Assembly: GCA_905182995.1 (NCBI GenBank)
Contig: CAJJDP010000098.1
Location: forward strand, 249,069-313,068
DNA length: 64,000 nt
DNA from: Paramecium octaurelia
Lineage: Eukaryota > Ciliophora > Oligohymenophorea > Peniculida > Parameciidae
Direction: 5' to 3'
Below, one piece after another: positions 35,601 through 48,901 of this stretch (position 1 is the stretch's first letter; each line of letters starts with the position of its first letter). Both the position numbers and the translations under genes were made by a program. The notes below the pieces were generated by a model that was not told the DNA's origin, ran no database searches, and saw only the letters and a list, made by a program, of their open reading frames with translations.

Positions 35601-37011
35601 TTATATTGTTAAGAGGTTGTATGCATTGTGAAATAATCCATAGATGTAGATCACAAATATGTAACTGGAGAAATCATTGTGGTTAGAAACCCATGTTTAC
35701 ACCCAGGAGATATTCGAAAGGTCAGAGCCTTATCAGAAAACGAAATCTTGAGCAGATATAACATGAGGAATCCATTTGCTGAATACTTTAATTGCATCGT
35801 GTTCCCATGCAAAGGAAATTCCATACCTGCTGACTGTGGTGGAGGTGATTTGGATGGGGATATCTATTTTGTTTCATGGGATCCCAAAGTCATACCAAAA
35901 ATCATCGAAAATCCTATGAATTATGATGAAGAGAAGAAACCTGCTGCTGCCTCAAAATAAATTCAGGCCCAAGGCTATATATGTGCTGAGGATTTCTTTT
36001 AGGAGTAGAAAATGATTGAATTCCTACTTGAATATCTAAATTTTGATGTCCTTGGCAAAATTGACAACAGCCATTTAGCCATTGCAGATGGATCTCAAGA
36101 CTATGCTAGGGATCCAAAATGCATCAGATTAGCAGAACTCCATTCCGCTGCTGTTGATTATGTCAAACATGGAAATAAAGTGGAAATTCCTAATGACCTT
36201 GTCACTAAAAGATGGCCTGATTTTATGGAAAAGGACTCTATGGTTTATGAATCTACAAGTATACTAGGTAAGCTCTACAGAGATGTTCTGCAGCGCATTA
36301 ATTAAGAGCCTCCATCAGTCCTAGATGGCTATTAACAAGCAGGCTTACCTGAAATAGACACAAGATTTATTTACAAGTTTTATTAAGAAGATGAATTGGC
36401 TTAAGTCGGAAACTAAGCCTAGTAGTATTAAGAGTACTACTAAAATGAATATTAGCAATATCTAACTGAAAATATTTGCAGGAATGCTCTCAAATGTTTA
36501 AATCACATCTTTGACAACTTTGATTCTTTGAGGAAGATATTTGATCTTACAAACGAATATGAAATATACACAGGGTATTTTACTAACTTCACTTAAGGAG
36601 AAGGAACCAGATTAAAAGTAATTGTTGCTCTCTATTATTCATTAGAAAAAAATTAATGTGGAACATGTACAGAAGAGAGTTATTCTTAGTCTTATTCAAT
36701 TGAAATAAGAAATTTTTAAGACTCTATCCACAAAAGAAGAAGACAGATTGGCAGAAGTTTCAATTATCCATTTTCTTATGATGTACTCTCCGATGTCTCA
36801 TAAAGATTAATTAGCAAAATAGACCTCCCTTAAATACTATCATCAAGAATTGGAGAAAGCAATCAATAAAAATGAAGAAATCTACAAATTATTCAGTCGA
36901 TTGAAAAACAAGTTTCCATTATGGTACAGAGGATGCAGCTGGTTTTTCTTTACGATAGATATCTTAAATTTCGCTCAAAAAAATAATGATGATTCAGACG
37001 AACTTATATGA
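32689..37011 (+). CDS. RDR: cellular RNA-dependent RNA polymerase (RNA silencing)
   Basis: 1,406 aa with four introns and exact frame: 32920-32945, 35278-35302, 35591-35613 (ends AAG), 36618-36645. The catalytic core of eukaryotic QDE-1/RDR-type polymerases is clear. LFTDGIGKIS (about 34.95 kb) is followed by the template-channel segment GVLLLNDDLP, then VVRNPCLHPGDIRKV and the active-site loop GGGDLDGDIYFVSWD (about 35.85 kb), with all three metal-binding aspartates intact. The N-terminal 500 residues are diverged and include an acidic stretch. Family role: synthesises double-stranded RNA on transcript templates to make or amplify small RNAs. Paramecium uses several such enzymes for siRNA pathways. 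Which paralogue this is cannot be decided here. It lies 45 nt after the preceding gene, so its promoter is short. Confidence 0.95.
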
Positions 37012-37083
37012 ATATATTAATCGTTTATATGAAGTTTATAAATTTGTGAAATTTTTTACTCAATAATTACAAAAGCGAATTAA

Positions 37084-37660
37084 ATGAAAGGATTCTTGAG
37101 TATAGCCATGATTTTGTACATTGTCACATATACAAAGATTGAAAAGTAAGATATTATGATGAGATAAGTAATTAAGGGGTGATGGATTAATATAGGAATA
37201 GAGGTGTATAATAAAAGATTGAGGAATAAACATAATAAAAGATTGGACATTTGGTAGTAAATTGAGAATACTTAATGGGAAGCCAGTTGACATTTAAATG
37301 AAGCATTAGATTTATTAACTGATTTATTTAAATCTGGTGAACTTAGAACTGCTTTTATTGAAATTACAGATGAATAAAAACATAAAATTAATAAATCATT
37401 AAAATAAGTGAAATCTAATACTGAAAACTATGTACATAACATAGATAAGTATTAAAGAAATGTGTGATTTCTTAAATACTTTAAGATTATATATATTTGA
37501 TGCTTTAACCAAACCTTATAAAGATCAAGACTCTTAAAAATAATAACATTATATATTTTTTATAATCCATAGTCTTCTGTTCAGTAAGAATTAGCAGTCT
37601 TAGCTAAAGCACTATAACTTCTTTAAACACCACCAATCTTAGATTTCTTAAATGAAAGAA
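37084..37660 (+). pseudogene. dispersed repeat copy 2: decayed secreted-protein gene
   Basis: From 37121 to 37660 it matches 17391-17995 in inverted orientation. This copy preserves an ATG at 37084 with a good signal peptide (MKGFLSIAMILYIVTYTKIE). Later it has a coding-looking block (ALDLLTDLFKSGELRTAF, then IEITDEQKHKINKSL). The connecting frames contain TGA codons that I could not remove with plausible introns, so it is probably a pseudogene. It starts 72 nt after the RNA polymerase gene. The following 300 nt up to the kinase are AT-rich and featureless. Confidence 0.6.
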
Positions 37661-37968
37661 TAACAACACCATGAGTCAATCAAATAAGAAATTAAAGTAT
37701 GATTTTTTTTTGAATTTTAACAATTGACATATCAAGTAAGTTTAATCTGTTAGATTGAAACTTTATTTTTAATTTTATTATAATAATTATAAATCAGATC
37801 TAAATCTTTGTAGATTTGTGTGATTTCAGCAAAGTCAAAAAGTAAGATTATTTTTTAAAAGGATTCAATCAAGTTCTAGATGAAATGGTTTTTCTTTTTT
37901 GTTTTCGTGTCTGGTTGTTGTAAATTTAGAGAGTGTAATTTTTATATAAATCAAAGTGTAAAAAAGTG

Positions 37969-39276
37969 ATGAATAATCCGTACTAACCCTATAGGCCTTA
38001 CTCTAGAATTGTGAACACTCCTCCACCGAATCCAAATATCCTCTCTTATGTGGACTCTGTGTTATAGAAATCAAGAAACCTATATGGACATCGACCATCT
38101 GATCCTTAGACGAGATTTTCACTATCTTCGGCTAATACAGGGATCATAAAAACAGAGACAGATGTAAAGAACATAATTAGTTCTCCTTCGCTTGTTTCTC
38201 AAAAATCAATGGTTCAATAGCAAACATTAAAAAGCAAACTGGAGTATTCATCTCCAAAGAAAAGCGAATAAATTTCGTTTCAATTAGAGTAGAGCCCGAA
38301 TGTGGGTTTAGTGCCAGTAAGCAATAACAGCAAGATCGAGTGTCAAAAGGTATGGATGTTATTAAAATGTGAAGGTGCAATTGATCTCTGGGGTAGAGAA
38401 AAATGAGATGCCAAAGTATAAGAATTTTAAGACAATAAAGAAATTGGGGGTGGGTAAGTATAGCGAAGTGTTTTTGGCGATCTAGATTCAGACAGGATTT
38501 TTGGTTGCTTTGAAAGTGATACAGAAAGCATTAATAATAAAGGAGATGATGCAAGGTCAATTGGCATGGGAAATAAAAATTTAATATCTTCTAGAACACC
38601 CAAATATCACAAGATTGTATACTTTCTTTCAGACCTGTAAGATTAATAAAATACCTACTTAGAGACTGAAATCGTTTTAGTATTAGAATATTGTTCTCAT
38701 GGACAATTGAATACTCTTTAACAGACGAAACAGAACAAGAAATTCACTGAAAATGAGGCTGCCCAATTGGTTCAATAGATTACTTTAGCATTGATGTACA
38801 TTCACAATCAGGATGTGATCCATAGAGACATTAAGCCAGACAACATATTGCTGAGTTTTGGATAGATCAAATTGGCCGACTTCTCGTTCTGTGTCTATTC
38901 TCCAGATGAATATCGACAAACCTAATGTGGGACATTGATATATGCATCACCTGAAATCTTGGAAGGGGACATGTACGACAAGAAGATAGACATATGGGGT
39001 TTAGGAGTATTGACTTACGAACTTTGTTTTGGCAAGCCCCCTTGGAAGGAAAACCAATAGGAATTGATGAAAACAGTATTGATATCTTTTATGTAGGCAT
39101 GCTTTATGATACCTTACACGGCATCTAGAGATCTCAGGGATTTTATAGAGAATTTGGTTAAGCGATTATCTCGAGAGAGATACACTGCACAACAAGCATA
39201 TAATCATGGTTGGCTGAAGAGGAGTATGTAGGTGGTTCCATTTTATATTACCAGTAATGAAGTCTTATTTAATTGA
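37969..39276 (+). CDS. Aurora-like serine/threonine kinase with DFS instead of DFG
   Basis: 418 aa. A Ser/Pro-rich N-terminal tail of about 135 residues precedes one kinase domain. Visible motifs: glycine loop LGVGKYSEVF, VALK lysine, HRDIKPDN catalytic loop, LADFSF (DFG changed to DFS), activation-segment RQTQCGT, then SPE in place of APE, and DIWGLGVLTYELCFGKPPW. The RQT-CGT and GKPPW features are Aurora-like. Two introns give an exact frame: 38350-38374 (25 nt, ends AAG) and 38637-38662 (26 nt, ends TAG). All residues for ATP binding except the DFG glycine are present, so activity is possible. Family role: mitotic and ciliary signalling. An upstream in-frame ATG at 37885 exists, but the ATG at 37969 gives the more protein-like start. 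It converges on the giant minus-strand gene (68 nt). Confidence 0.9.
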
Positions 39277-39344
39277 TATATATTTAATGTATTATTGTGT
39301 AGGAATAAATCTTATTAAATGATTGAATCATTACCTTCATTTCA

Positions 39345-42300
39345 TCAAACTGACATTTCTATATCTGATCCAAACTGATCAATGAAGTTTTCGGGATAGA
39401 TTTTATTATAGTATTTGGGTATGCCTGGTAAACTTTTACTTTTTTGATCTGTTTTGCTATCACTAAAGTATTTAGATATTAAAATTACTTATCTTCAGTT
39501 TGAACTAATCCTTGTTTTTTTATTATGTCGAACAAGTAATTGCGAATCATTTTCCATCTTCTTTTGTTTCTCTTAAGTTGTTCTCCTCTATTAGTGAATA
39601 GTCTTTTGGTCAGCCAATTTTTATTAACTAAATTTGGGAATTTGGCATTGAGTTTGTCTCTCAATTTGTCCAAGGCTGCTTGTTGATTTTCAAGATTGGC
39701 CCACAGAATTTCCCAAAGAATCACAAATATGAATGCTGCATTGATTAGAATTAAAAGAATGTAGAAGGGCCAAATAATCTCTTGATTGTTGGTTAAATTT
39801 GCTGAATACAAAGTCATCCCCAAGACAATGGAAGTTCCACACACTAGAGTACTGACATCATCGATTTCATTGAGAAAGGGTAATTTGTATGGCCTAAACT
39901 TTTTGGTTAATCCAGAGTAGATGAACACTATAATAAATACCAGAGCTGCCTTAATAATGATCAAGTCTTCATAGAAAGTAAGAAATGTGATGATGAAGCT
40001 CTTCTGATAGACCTTAACGATTTCCCAAAAGTATGCTTTGGGTTGATATTCATTGTAGAGATAACCCCAATTCTTCCTATTGTTCTCATCATCCAATTTG
40101 TTTCTAATTTTGTACAAACTAAGAAACAGGTAAGTTGGTATGATTAATCCAAGCATCAAAGCCGATGGTAGAACAAAGGTAATTAGCCATCCCACATGAG
40201 TGCTTGTATCATATCTGTAAGAGACATTACCTTGGATCCAATAGATATCTGAGATTTATCTAAAGGACAACAAAGAAATGAACCCTCCTAATAAGGTAGG
40301 TTGTAGGAATGTAAACAAATAAATTAGAGTAGTAGTGATGGCACTCTTGTTAGGGATAACAATCCTAACAATGATGGCTAAAGTATAAAGGATACAGAAT
40401 GTGACTATGTAGATCAAAGGCATTATCAAAGCCCAAATCATTCTGAAATAGAGAATGTCAATCTTCGACATGTGAATCAGAAAGCAATCCAGGGAATAAC
40501 TCATGGATTCCACAGGACTACCCACTGTCTTGAATGCCTCAGATAAAGCACTTGGCAAAGAAAGCTGGAATGTAGCCACAACACCTATGATCTGTAAATA
40601 ATTTGTCAACACTTTAATGAGAATACCTCCATAACCAGTCTTAGGATTCTCAATATAAAACTTCTACAATTTCTTTCCCATGACCATGTTTTCAACCATT
40701 TCCATTGTACTCTTGACTGACAACATAATGGATATAATGGTCCAAGCACTTACTAATGCCACTTTGATAGTGTTGTCACCAATAGAATCACAACTACCAC
40801 ATTTGTATTGCCCACTCATTGACCAAGATCCGTTACCCTCAATATTATAAACATCACATTATTCGCACAATGCACCAATGTGTCCAGTGAAACAGGAAGG
40901 ATTGCCTGGAATCCATCCTCCTTCACAATTGATCTCCATATTCAAACAGTACTCAATCCTAACACTGTAAGTGTAAGGTCTCCAAAACCCAGGTCTCAAT
41001 TTCACACTTGCTGACGTCACTGCCTCTGTGGATATTGAGTCTCTGGTTTAACATTGTTGCCCTGCCTGTACTGAATATTGATCGAGTGTTGAATCACACA
41101 CTACACATGTACCATCATCAGATCGTTTTTGCTCACCCAATTGACAATCGAAAGATTAGACATTTACTCTCAACCGATAGTCTTATATCAAAGTGTTTAA
41201 TAAATACGGAGGTTCTGGATCAAATTGAGGTATTCTGACTGAATCACAAAAGAATTCCAATTATAAGACCTATTCAGAATTTTTGGTTGGGTCGAAATAA
41301 ATAATCATATCATCTAAATTATAATCCTAATTATCTGTATCAAACGCAACTTCCTTTAGATTTGTGAAGGTGGTATTAGCATCTGACAACACTTTTGGAC
41401 TCTCTTAATTAGATGATGCTTTAGAGACAAGATAAGACTTGACGGTGCATTTTGTACCTTGTAAATTTTGAATTTTGTTATTTTGCTTGTTTAAAGCCAA
41501 TATTCGAAATGTCAAATTGTAAGACACAAATTATTAGGTAGTCTCATTGTAATACTTGTAATTGCGTATTGCTTATCCACTTGGTAACACGATGAAGTCT
41601 TTGGTTTAATTGTTGAAAGAGTAGGGTTATATTGTTATCAGATCTATAATAGTTGTGGAATTGGAGAAGATCACTTTCTTGTCTAATTGGGTCTTTTCTC
41701 CATCCAATGATACTGTCAATTAAGAAGGATATTCAGCGTAATTCTTCCCGTAATCATTAGCTCTGTTGTTTATAAGATGTAGATTGAGTCTGTCTGGGGA
41801 ATTGAGAGTATAATTATTTAGGTAGAATGCCCCTCCAATTTAGGCTGAGTTGGATGTCAAATCAGAATCATAGATGTTGAATGCAGCAGATTTAGAAATG
41901 AAGTAAACAACGCCTCCAGACTGTGAGGCCTGATTATAATTTAAGATACAGGAATCAATGAGGAAATTGATATCATCCACATAAAATACTCCCCCATTCT
42001 ATCCAACATTATTAAGAAACTCACTTGATCTGACTGCAACTGTGTAGATGATATTTTCCTTAGATGAGGAGGTTAAAGATAGCAATCGATTATTGTTCTC
42101 TTAAAGAAAAACAAAACAACTGTATCCGCAGATGTTTTGGTAGAATTTAATATTCTCAATTTTAACTATGTTAACTCCCAGATTATAATAGGCATTAAAG
42201 GTGTGGAGTATCAAAGCTTTCTAGCAATTCGAACAAGTTAACATCGAGAATTGACTATCCTTATATGTGATCTTAAAATCCTTCTCTATTGAATCTATTT

Positions 42301-45300
42301 GAATCAAACAAGTGGGATAAGTGAAACTCGTACTAATACTCTTGATATTCTCCTATCCGTAATAATTTATAATTGAACTATTTATGGCATCATAAAGATA
42401 GGAAGGCTTAGATGTTTCTTGAGTGCAACCCATTTATAATGCCTGGTAAGTTATTTCAAATTAATCAACAGGCTCTTCATCATATTAGTGATTTGAAATA
42501 TTGAACATTCTGACATTCTAGAAAGTAAGTAAGTTCACTGAAGTAAAGATCATCAATGGTTGAGAATACAGGAAACAATTCGAAATGCTCATCTGTTTAA
42601 AGATTGCCTATCCTGATTGAATCTCAAATAATCCACTGAATTGATTTGAAATAGTGCTGATTTCAATAGTAATGTTGCCCATCAAAGAAATTAAGTAACT
42701 ACTTTGAAACGTACTCAATTCTATCTCAGATAAATAAAAAAGTAATCCAAGATAATCTTTGAATCCTTAATAGCTGTTTCTTACAACAAAATTCTGAATG
42801 TATACATCGGCACTTGAAGTTTGGGGGATCCGTAAAAATGAATAAAACAGTGAATAGGATTCGCTGACCACAATATTGATCAACCTCACTGAATTCTTGG
42901 TTTTGGAGGGATTTATAAAAAAGACTCCTCCTTCTCTTCTACTGTAACTTCTGGTTATCACAGCATCTTTAATCGTTATATCTAATTGAGATAAGGAGGC
43001 ATCTATATAGATTGTCCCTCCTTGTGCAGATGATACTTTTTCCAAACTGGCCCTGCAATCTAAGAAGGTGATGTTTTAAATGTTAATAACTCCGTATTAC
43101 ACAGGTGCTATGAAGAAGGCTCCTCCCTTCTATGATCTTGATTCCAAAACCAACACATTCTCAATCACCAATGAATTTGCAGATAAATATGCACTGCCTC
43201 CTTGAGAATAGATTGGGAAGGACTGGGTGTAATTTTCAAAATATAACACTTAGTCCTATTTGATGCCCCAGTAGATGTTCTGTTAAATGGTATCCAAAGG
43301 AGGCAAATTGGATTACAAGAAACTGCAATTGATTAATATAATAGTAGAACACTTTAACACCAAATTGGAATTCTATCCACTTGTTATCATGTTCCTTTCA
43401 AAGGTTACCTGCTCTATTCTTATGGTTGAATAGGGACTTGAAAAAAGGATAGTAGACGATGAAATAAACGATAAGTCTTGGATGTAGCTGTGCTAGTAAT
43501 TATGAAAGAAAGTGACATTTCTTATGATTACATTCTAGTACTACTCTGAACTAATTTGAATGATTGCCTATTACTCACTGATTGCAGTCAAGAGGAGCAA
43601 GTTTTGAGAGAAATAACTGTTCTGGATTAGAACACTTTCATTCTATCTCACTTTCATTTTATCTGAAGACTTTATAAAAATAAAGGGCAAATTGGCACTT
43701 CTTAAATTATTCAAATATATCTTCTCAAACTTAATGTTCTAGGCATTATAAATGTACATCAAGGCTGTATATCCTTACACGAAGATCGACTTTTATGCAC
43801 AGGAGTATGAATTATGCAAGAAGGATGTCTTCAGTTCAGAATGTCGAGCATTTAGATTTAGTACTTGAACATCTATGCTATTAAGGATTGCCAATTCAGG
43901 AAAGGATTGTTTCCTTATGATATCTACATTTTATAGTGAAATTTTGTAGACGTCCAGGTAGATTGTTGAATTTTCAGAAACCACATTTCTATTTTTATAC
44001 TTGCTAGGTGATCCAAACAATTAATTCGAATGGATGTTCAAATCACTAATTTCTAAGGATAGTCCAATAAACACATTCTAATAGATTTCAATAAATGCTT
44101 TGCCACTTGCAAATTGATTATTCTCAAAAAGTAAGTTTTAAATTTGGATGGAATTCTGATCATTATCAGAATCTGAGTATGCCACTGTTGCCTTGTTTGT
44201 AATAAATCTATCATTTGAAGTTTCTAGAGTATTGCCTGTTATTTTGACATTTTATAATTAAAACAATGGAAGCAATAACCAAATTGAACCATCTTTAAAT
44301 GCACTTTGATCCAATTAACAATCTCTTAATTTCACATTGAGGAACCCTTCAAAATTGAGAAATATTGATGATATAAATGTTGTGGTTATAGTTTTCAATT
44401 GATTTAATTCGACGACAGCCTTTCTTGTTGATGTTTAATAGTTGGTTTATAGGATTGTGGAATCAGTAAATTATGAGTCTTGAACCAAGAGGGTAGTAAA
44501 TTTTACATTCTAATTTTAAAAGGTTTCAAAAAGTGACAATACAAAAAGAGAAGAGTTCTTGAGGATTGTATTGATAACCTTGACATTTATAAATTCCACT
44601 TGTACAATTTTATCGTTGTCTAATCCTTAATACATAAATATTCCGTAAGTATTTGTAACTATCATATCCTTAAATGTAAGTGAATCACATTTAATCGATT
44701 TTGGATTGTTTATGATAACCGATAGTTTAACATTCTAGCAACTAAAAAGCAGATCATTTATTGTGACAACAAATCCGAAGCTATCAGATATAAAGATCGA
44801 AACATCGGCTAATGGGAAATTAATAATCTATAGATTCTTAATCGTAACATCTGAGTATCCAATGATTTAAAAGGTTTTAGTGAATAATTGTAATTAGTTG
44901 ACATTGCTTTTGAGTACTATGGGAAGGTGGATTAAAGTAAAGATGTTGCGTCTTAAATTGGTTGCTAAGGTAAAATTGTTAGGTAATTCACAATATGCAT
45001 TACTTGATATTAAAGTGACTTCGAAAGATATGGTCTTCAGAGTCCTTTGATTCATGATCAAGTAAAAGAATTAGGTCTCATAAAAGGGTTTGAATGACTC
45101 ATAATCAGCCAGAAGAACATTGTATTTTAGGAACTCATCCAGAGTGCCTGAATAACTGGATTTGGCAGCATTGTAGCTAGTGAGGTCGCAATAATAATTG
45201 ATGGGTATCTTAAGGGAGTTTTCACAAAGGGAAGAGGAGCATTCTACGTACACACCTATATCAATATCATAGTAGAGAGAGGTGTCAGAGTAAGGGAGGA

Positions 45301-48300
45301 GACACTAATGCCCATAGATTTGTAAGTCGGAATATTGGGGATCGAAGTACTGATTAATCAATTTGATCTCTGCCTTTGTCCTTATTTTGCAGTGAGCACA
45401 ATTATAGGGACATTCTATGCATTAACCATTAAAGAGACTCAATGGTCGACCTCTTTCATTTGATTTGCATTTAAAACACACATTCTGATTATTGACTATT
45501 TTACATTCACAATTTGATGAGCAAATGGGGATGCATTAGGTGATATATAATTCATATCCTTCTCGACAGGAAGTGCAATGTATTTGAAGATCATCTTTAC
45601 TATAGAGTAGATTGGTATTGAGTGGATCTGTGGCAGTGTTAAATTTAGAGGATGAGAAATAGGATTGATAGAATGGCATTAATTGTTGTTTCCATCCATC
45701 CAATAAGTATTTGTTTTGTTTAACACATTAAAAACAGGGACTTTGACAATCAATTTTCATATTTTTAGTCTCAATATTCTAGCATTAAGTAGCTTTAGAA
45801 ATTTAGATGGCTAATTAGAGGATGTTACCATCATTATTTATATCGAGACTCTATTCAGTCTCATCCATTTGATCCTGATATAAGCAACTGGTCAATTTAT
45901 TGATATAATTAGATTTGCACAAAGCACATTCAACAACTGCAGTCTGATCTCTTTGCAAGAGAGGGTAATTGTATTGGAGACTCGACATTCTTTGACCATC
46001 GACTCTCTCGAATGCAATCAAACAATTAGGAATAGGATTTGGATAACAATTCAAACCATCAAGTGAGAGATAGTATTGATTAATGTCAACGCATCTATAA
46101 CACCTGTCAATGTCGCATATTTAACAGTTTTGACCGCATTTCACACAAGTGCCGTTATTAAGATATGCAGCCCTTGGACATGATGCACATTTCACCTGGC
46201 CTTAACTAATTAGACATGTGGAACATTCAAGAGAGGGACATTTCATACATTCTGAATTCAGTAATTTAAAGTCTGATTAACAGGTCAGACATTTAAAGTC
46301 ATCGTCACATTCAAGACAATTAAGATTGAGATTCACACAAGCATTATTGACTACTTAATGACATGGTTTGCAGTAGATTTTGGTAAGTTTATCCAATTAG
46401 TATTACAGTATATATGATTGACTATCATCTGTTACTACTCCCAAACAACCCTCACAAAGACTCAAACTACCATCCTTGCCAATCAGATAATAATCTTAAT
46501 CAATCTTATCCCTTTACATCAATTGATAAGCACTACCCCCATCGAATACATCTCCTTCTTCATATTGGATGTAATCTTGTGAGCAAATCGGGTTTTGATA
46601 CCATGTTTTTTGATTCAATAAACAATCACTACACATTATTTGAAAATCACTCTTGGATGATGGACACTTCTGACAAATTGTTGAACTCTCTCCTGGAATC
46701 AAAAATTGATCTTCTTGGCAAGCATTATTAATATTAGTTTACACTAATTGAAGTTATCCCAAATATGAATTGTGAGCTATAATTTTAGATTAAATAATAA
46801 GTACTTTGACAAGCATTGTTTTCATCTTCGTAATAATTTCGTATACACAAACATTAATTATTCTTCAACACCTTTGTAGTGGTATCTTTACAACTTAGAC
46901 AATGTGTCTTATCAGGACCAAAACAGGTTTAGCAAATCGAATGGCATCCTTTTCAAAATAAAATATGATGTTTACTGAACTCAAAGACTTAATCACTTGA
47001 ATAACAATACTCCATTGCCACATTGGCTATGAATCCATTCATAGGACTGGGACTGAATTTATCTCCTCCTAAATTAACGATTAATTAGGATTATTTGAAT
47101 TGATTCCTTCTTTAATAATTATACTTTATGTTGTAATAATTGGGATCTGAGATTGCTCCATCCCTTACTCGAACATTAACATTAGAGATATATGATTGAA
47201 CTCCTGCTTCAAACATAAAGTAATGCCATTTGGTCATCAACTCATACATACTCAACCCTTGCTTTGTATAGGTGTCAAATAGAGTGGTCGTATAAAACGA
47301 TATGTAGGGATAGTCATATGAATAAGTATCAATTTTAATCCACGAATTCGATAGGTATTCAGGATCATAATGATAACTCATCATAAACACTCTGTCTCCC
47401 AAGATATAATCATTTGAGTAAAACTCGTAGATAGCCACTCTAATTGGTGTTATATCCTATGATGCACCATACATCTTATTTAGCTTAATCCATCCTGAAA
47501 AACTGAATCTTTCTTCCCTATAGTTTTAGACTGATACTTGAGGGAAGTTCGAGGTTATTCCATCGATCAAAGGAACAACCGCTCTTGTTATTCCCATCGC
47601 ATTACAATAATTATACTTTTGGCAACTCAATTAATCTAATGCTAAAAAGTCTGCCAATGTTCCCAAATAAACGTCACTAAAATAAAGCTTACTTCTCAGA
47701 CCTCGAAACTTCTACAGAACCACATCTTCTTCCATCTTTCGATATACTTAACCAAAAGGGAGGGTCTATATGTCGCCCACCATATACGTGTATTTTGTTC
47801 CTGGATCCCTCTCCAAGTTATATCCTTTTGATTCGAAAGTAAAGTCCTCAGTCATAGATCCTATCTTTGCAAACCAAAGATAAACTTTATATTCCTTGCT
47901 TGTTGAATCATAGCTAAAACAATGAAAACCCCAATTCCCTTCCATCAAGAATGGGTCAAGTCTAAAACTAAAAACTCTTTCGATTTGTTGGTGCTAAGCA
48001 TTTTAAGGTGCTGATGAGTAGCTTTGAAATGCATAGTGTTAAATAAGAAAATATTGATATTCCAACTCTTGAAATATCCTTGCAGCACTAGTAGTTGCTT
48101 AGATCTCGTTCTTCTCGACATACAACTGATAATGAGGGTTGTATCCTTGCAATCCCTTCATCTGTTATAATGTTGGATCCCATTGAAACCAAATACCTAT
48201 GGTCTAATAAATTGAGGATGTGTGCTGCAACTCAGAATCATTTTCCGCTAGGACTTCTTGTTGGCATCCAGTCCCAAATACAAAGCTTCAAATATAAACT

Positions 48301-48357
48301 GATAGGGTACTTGAATAATTGAAATAGTAACAAAATTTTACCCTGAAAGTAAAACAT
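39345..48357 (-). CDS. giant surface protein: lectin-like, Cys-rich, beta-repeat, multi-pass
   Basis: About 2,950 aa. The start at 48357 gives a signal peptide (MFYFQGKILLLFQLF) split by a 25-nt intron (48286-48310, ends AAG). Regions in order: a lectin/concanavalin-like N-terminus (48.3-47.0 kb); a Cys-rich region with CxxC pairs (46.9-45.3 kb); about 4 kb of beta-strand repeats with GG-aromatic turns such as EGGVFFI and GGTIYI (45.2-41.3 kb); a second Cys cluster (41.3-40.8 kb); then at least six transmembrane helices (40.8-39.7 kb) with the ciliate-typical WGYLYNEYQPKAYFWE. It ends in a basic cytoplasmic tail that needs a 26-nt intron before TGA 39345-39347. Internal introns are not all resolved. 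Family role is unknown; these proteins are thought to sit at the cell surface. It shares its architecture with the gene at 0.6-4.0 kb. Confidence 0.8.
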
Positions 48358-48901
48358 AAAAAATATTTAAACTTAATTTTCCTTTCTCTAAAACTTAATA
48401 TGTAGCTCCTCAAAAATTTAATATCACCTACTACTAATGGTCAAAAACCTTTAGTTGCCAAAAAATCAAACAGTTATCGCATTCAAAAATGTAACCATAT
48501 CCCACCTTCATTATTTTTATTGTTTAAATCTCACTATGATTTCCACATCACTAATTAAAGTGATCACCATTTTATAATTTTGCTCAGATTTAGAACTATT
48601 AACCGTTACTTTCTAATCAACCTCGCGCACTTAGAAATCTTAATAATAATAACTGAATCAATATTAATGTTATATTATCAATTATCCTGAAGATTGTCGT
48701 GATCATTTCCAATGGAAATATAGTTTTATTGCAACGCAAAACCATAACAGTATGGGGAATAACAAGAAAACGGAATTAATTTCAAAAATTTTATTACATA
48801 AGATTTAATATAATCATTAATGAATTATATAATATGCAATAAATCAATTATGATAAATCATCAAATTAATAATTACATTTCATTTGGTCTATTATTTAGA
48901 T
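48358..48901. other. AT-rich stretch without recognisable gene
   Basis: Upstream of the giant surface-protein gene. No good coding frame was seen on either strand. It probably contains that gene's promoter. Confidence 0.5.

Noticed and set aside
46414..46731. Plus-strand 105-codon frame inside the giant gene
   Set aside because: It is antisense to the Cys-rich region with CxxC spacing and has no coding signal of its own.
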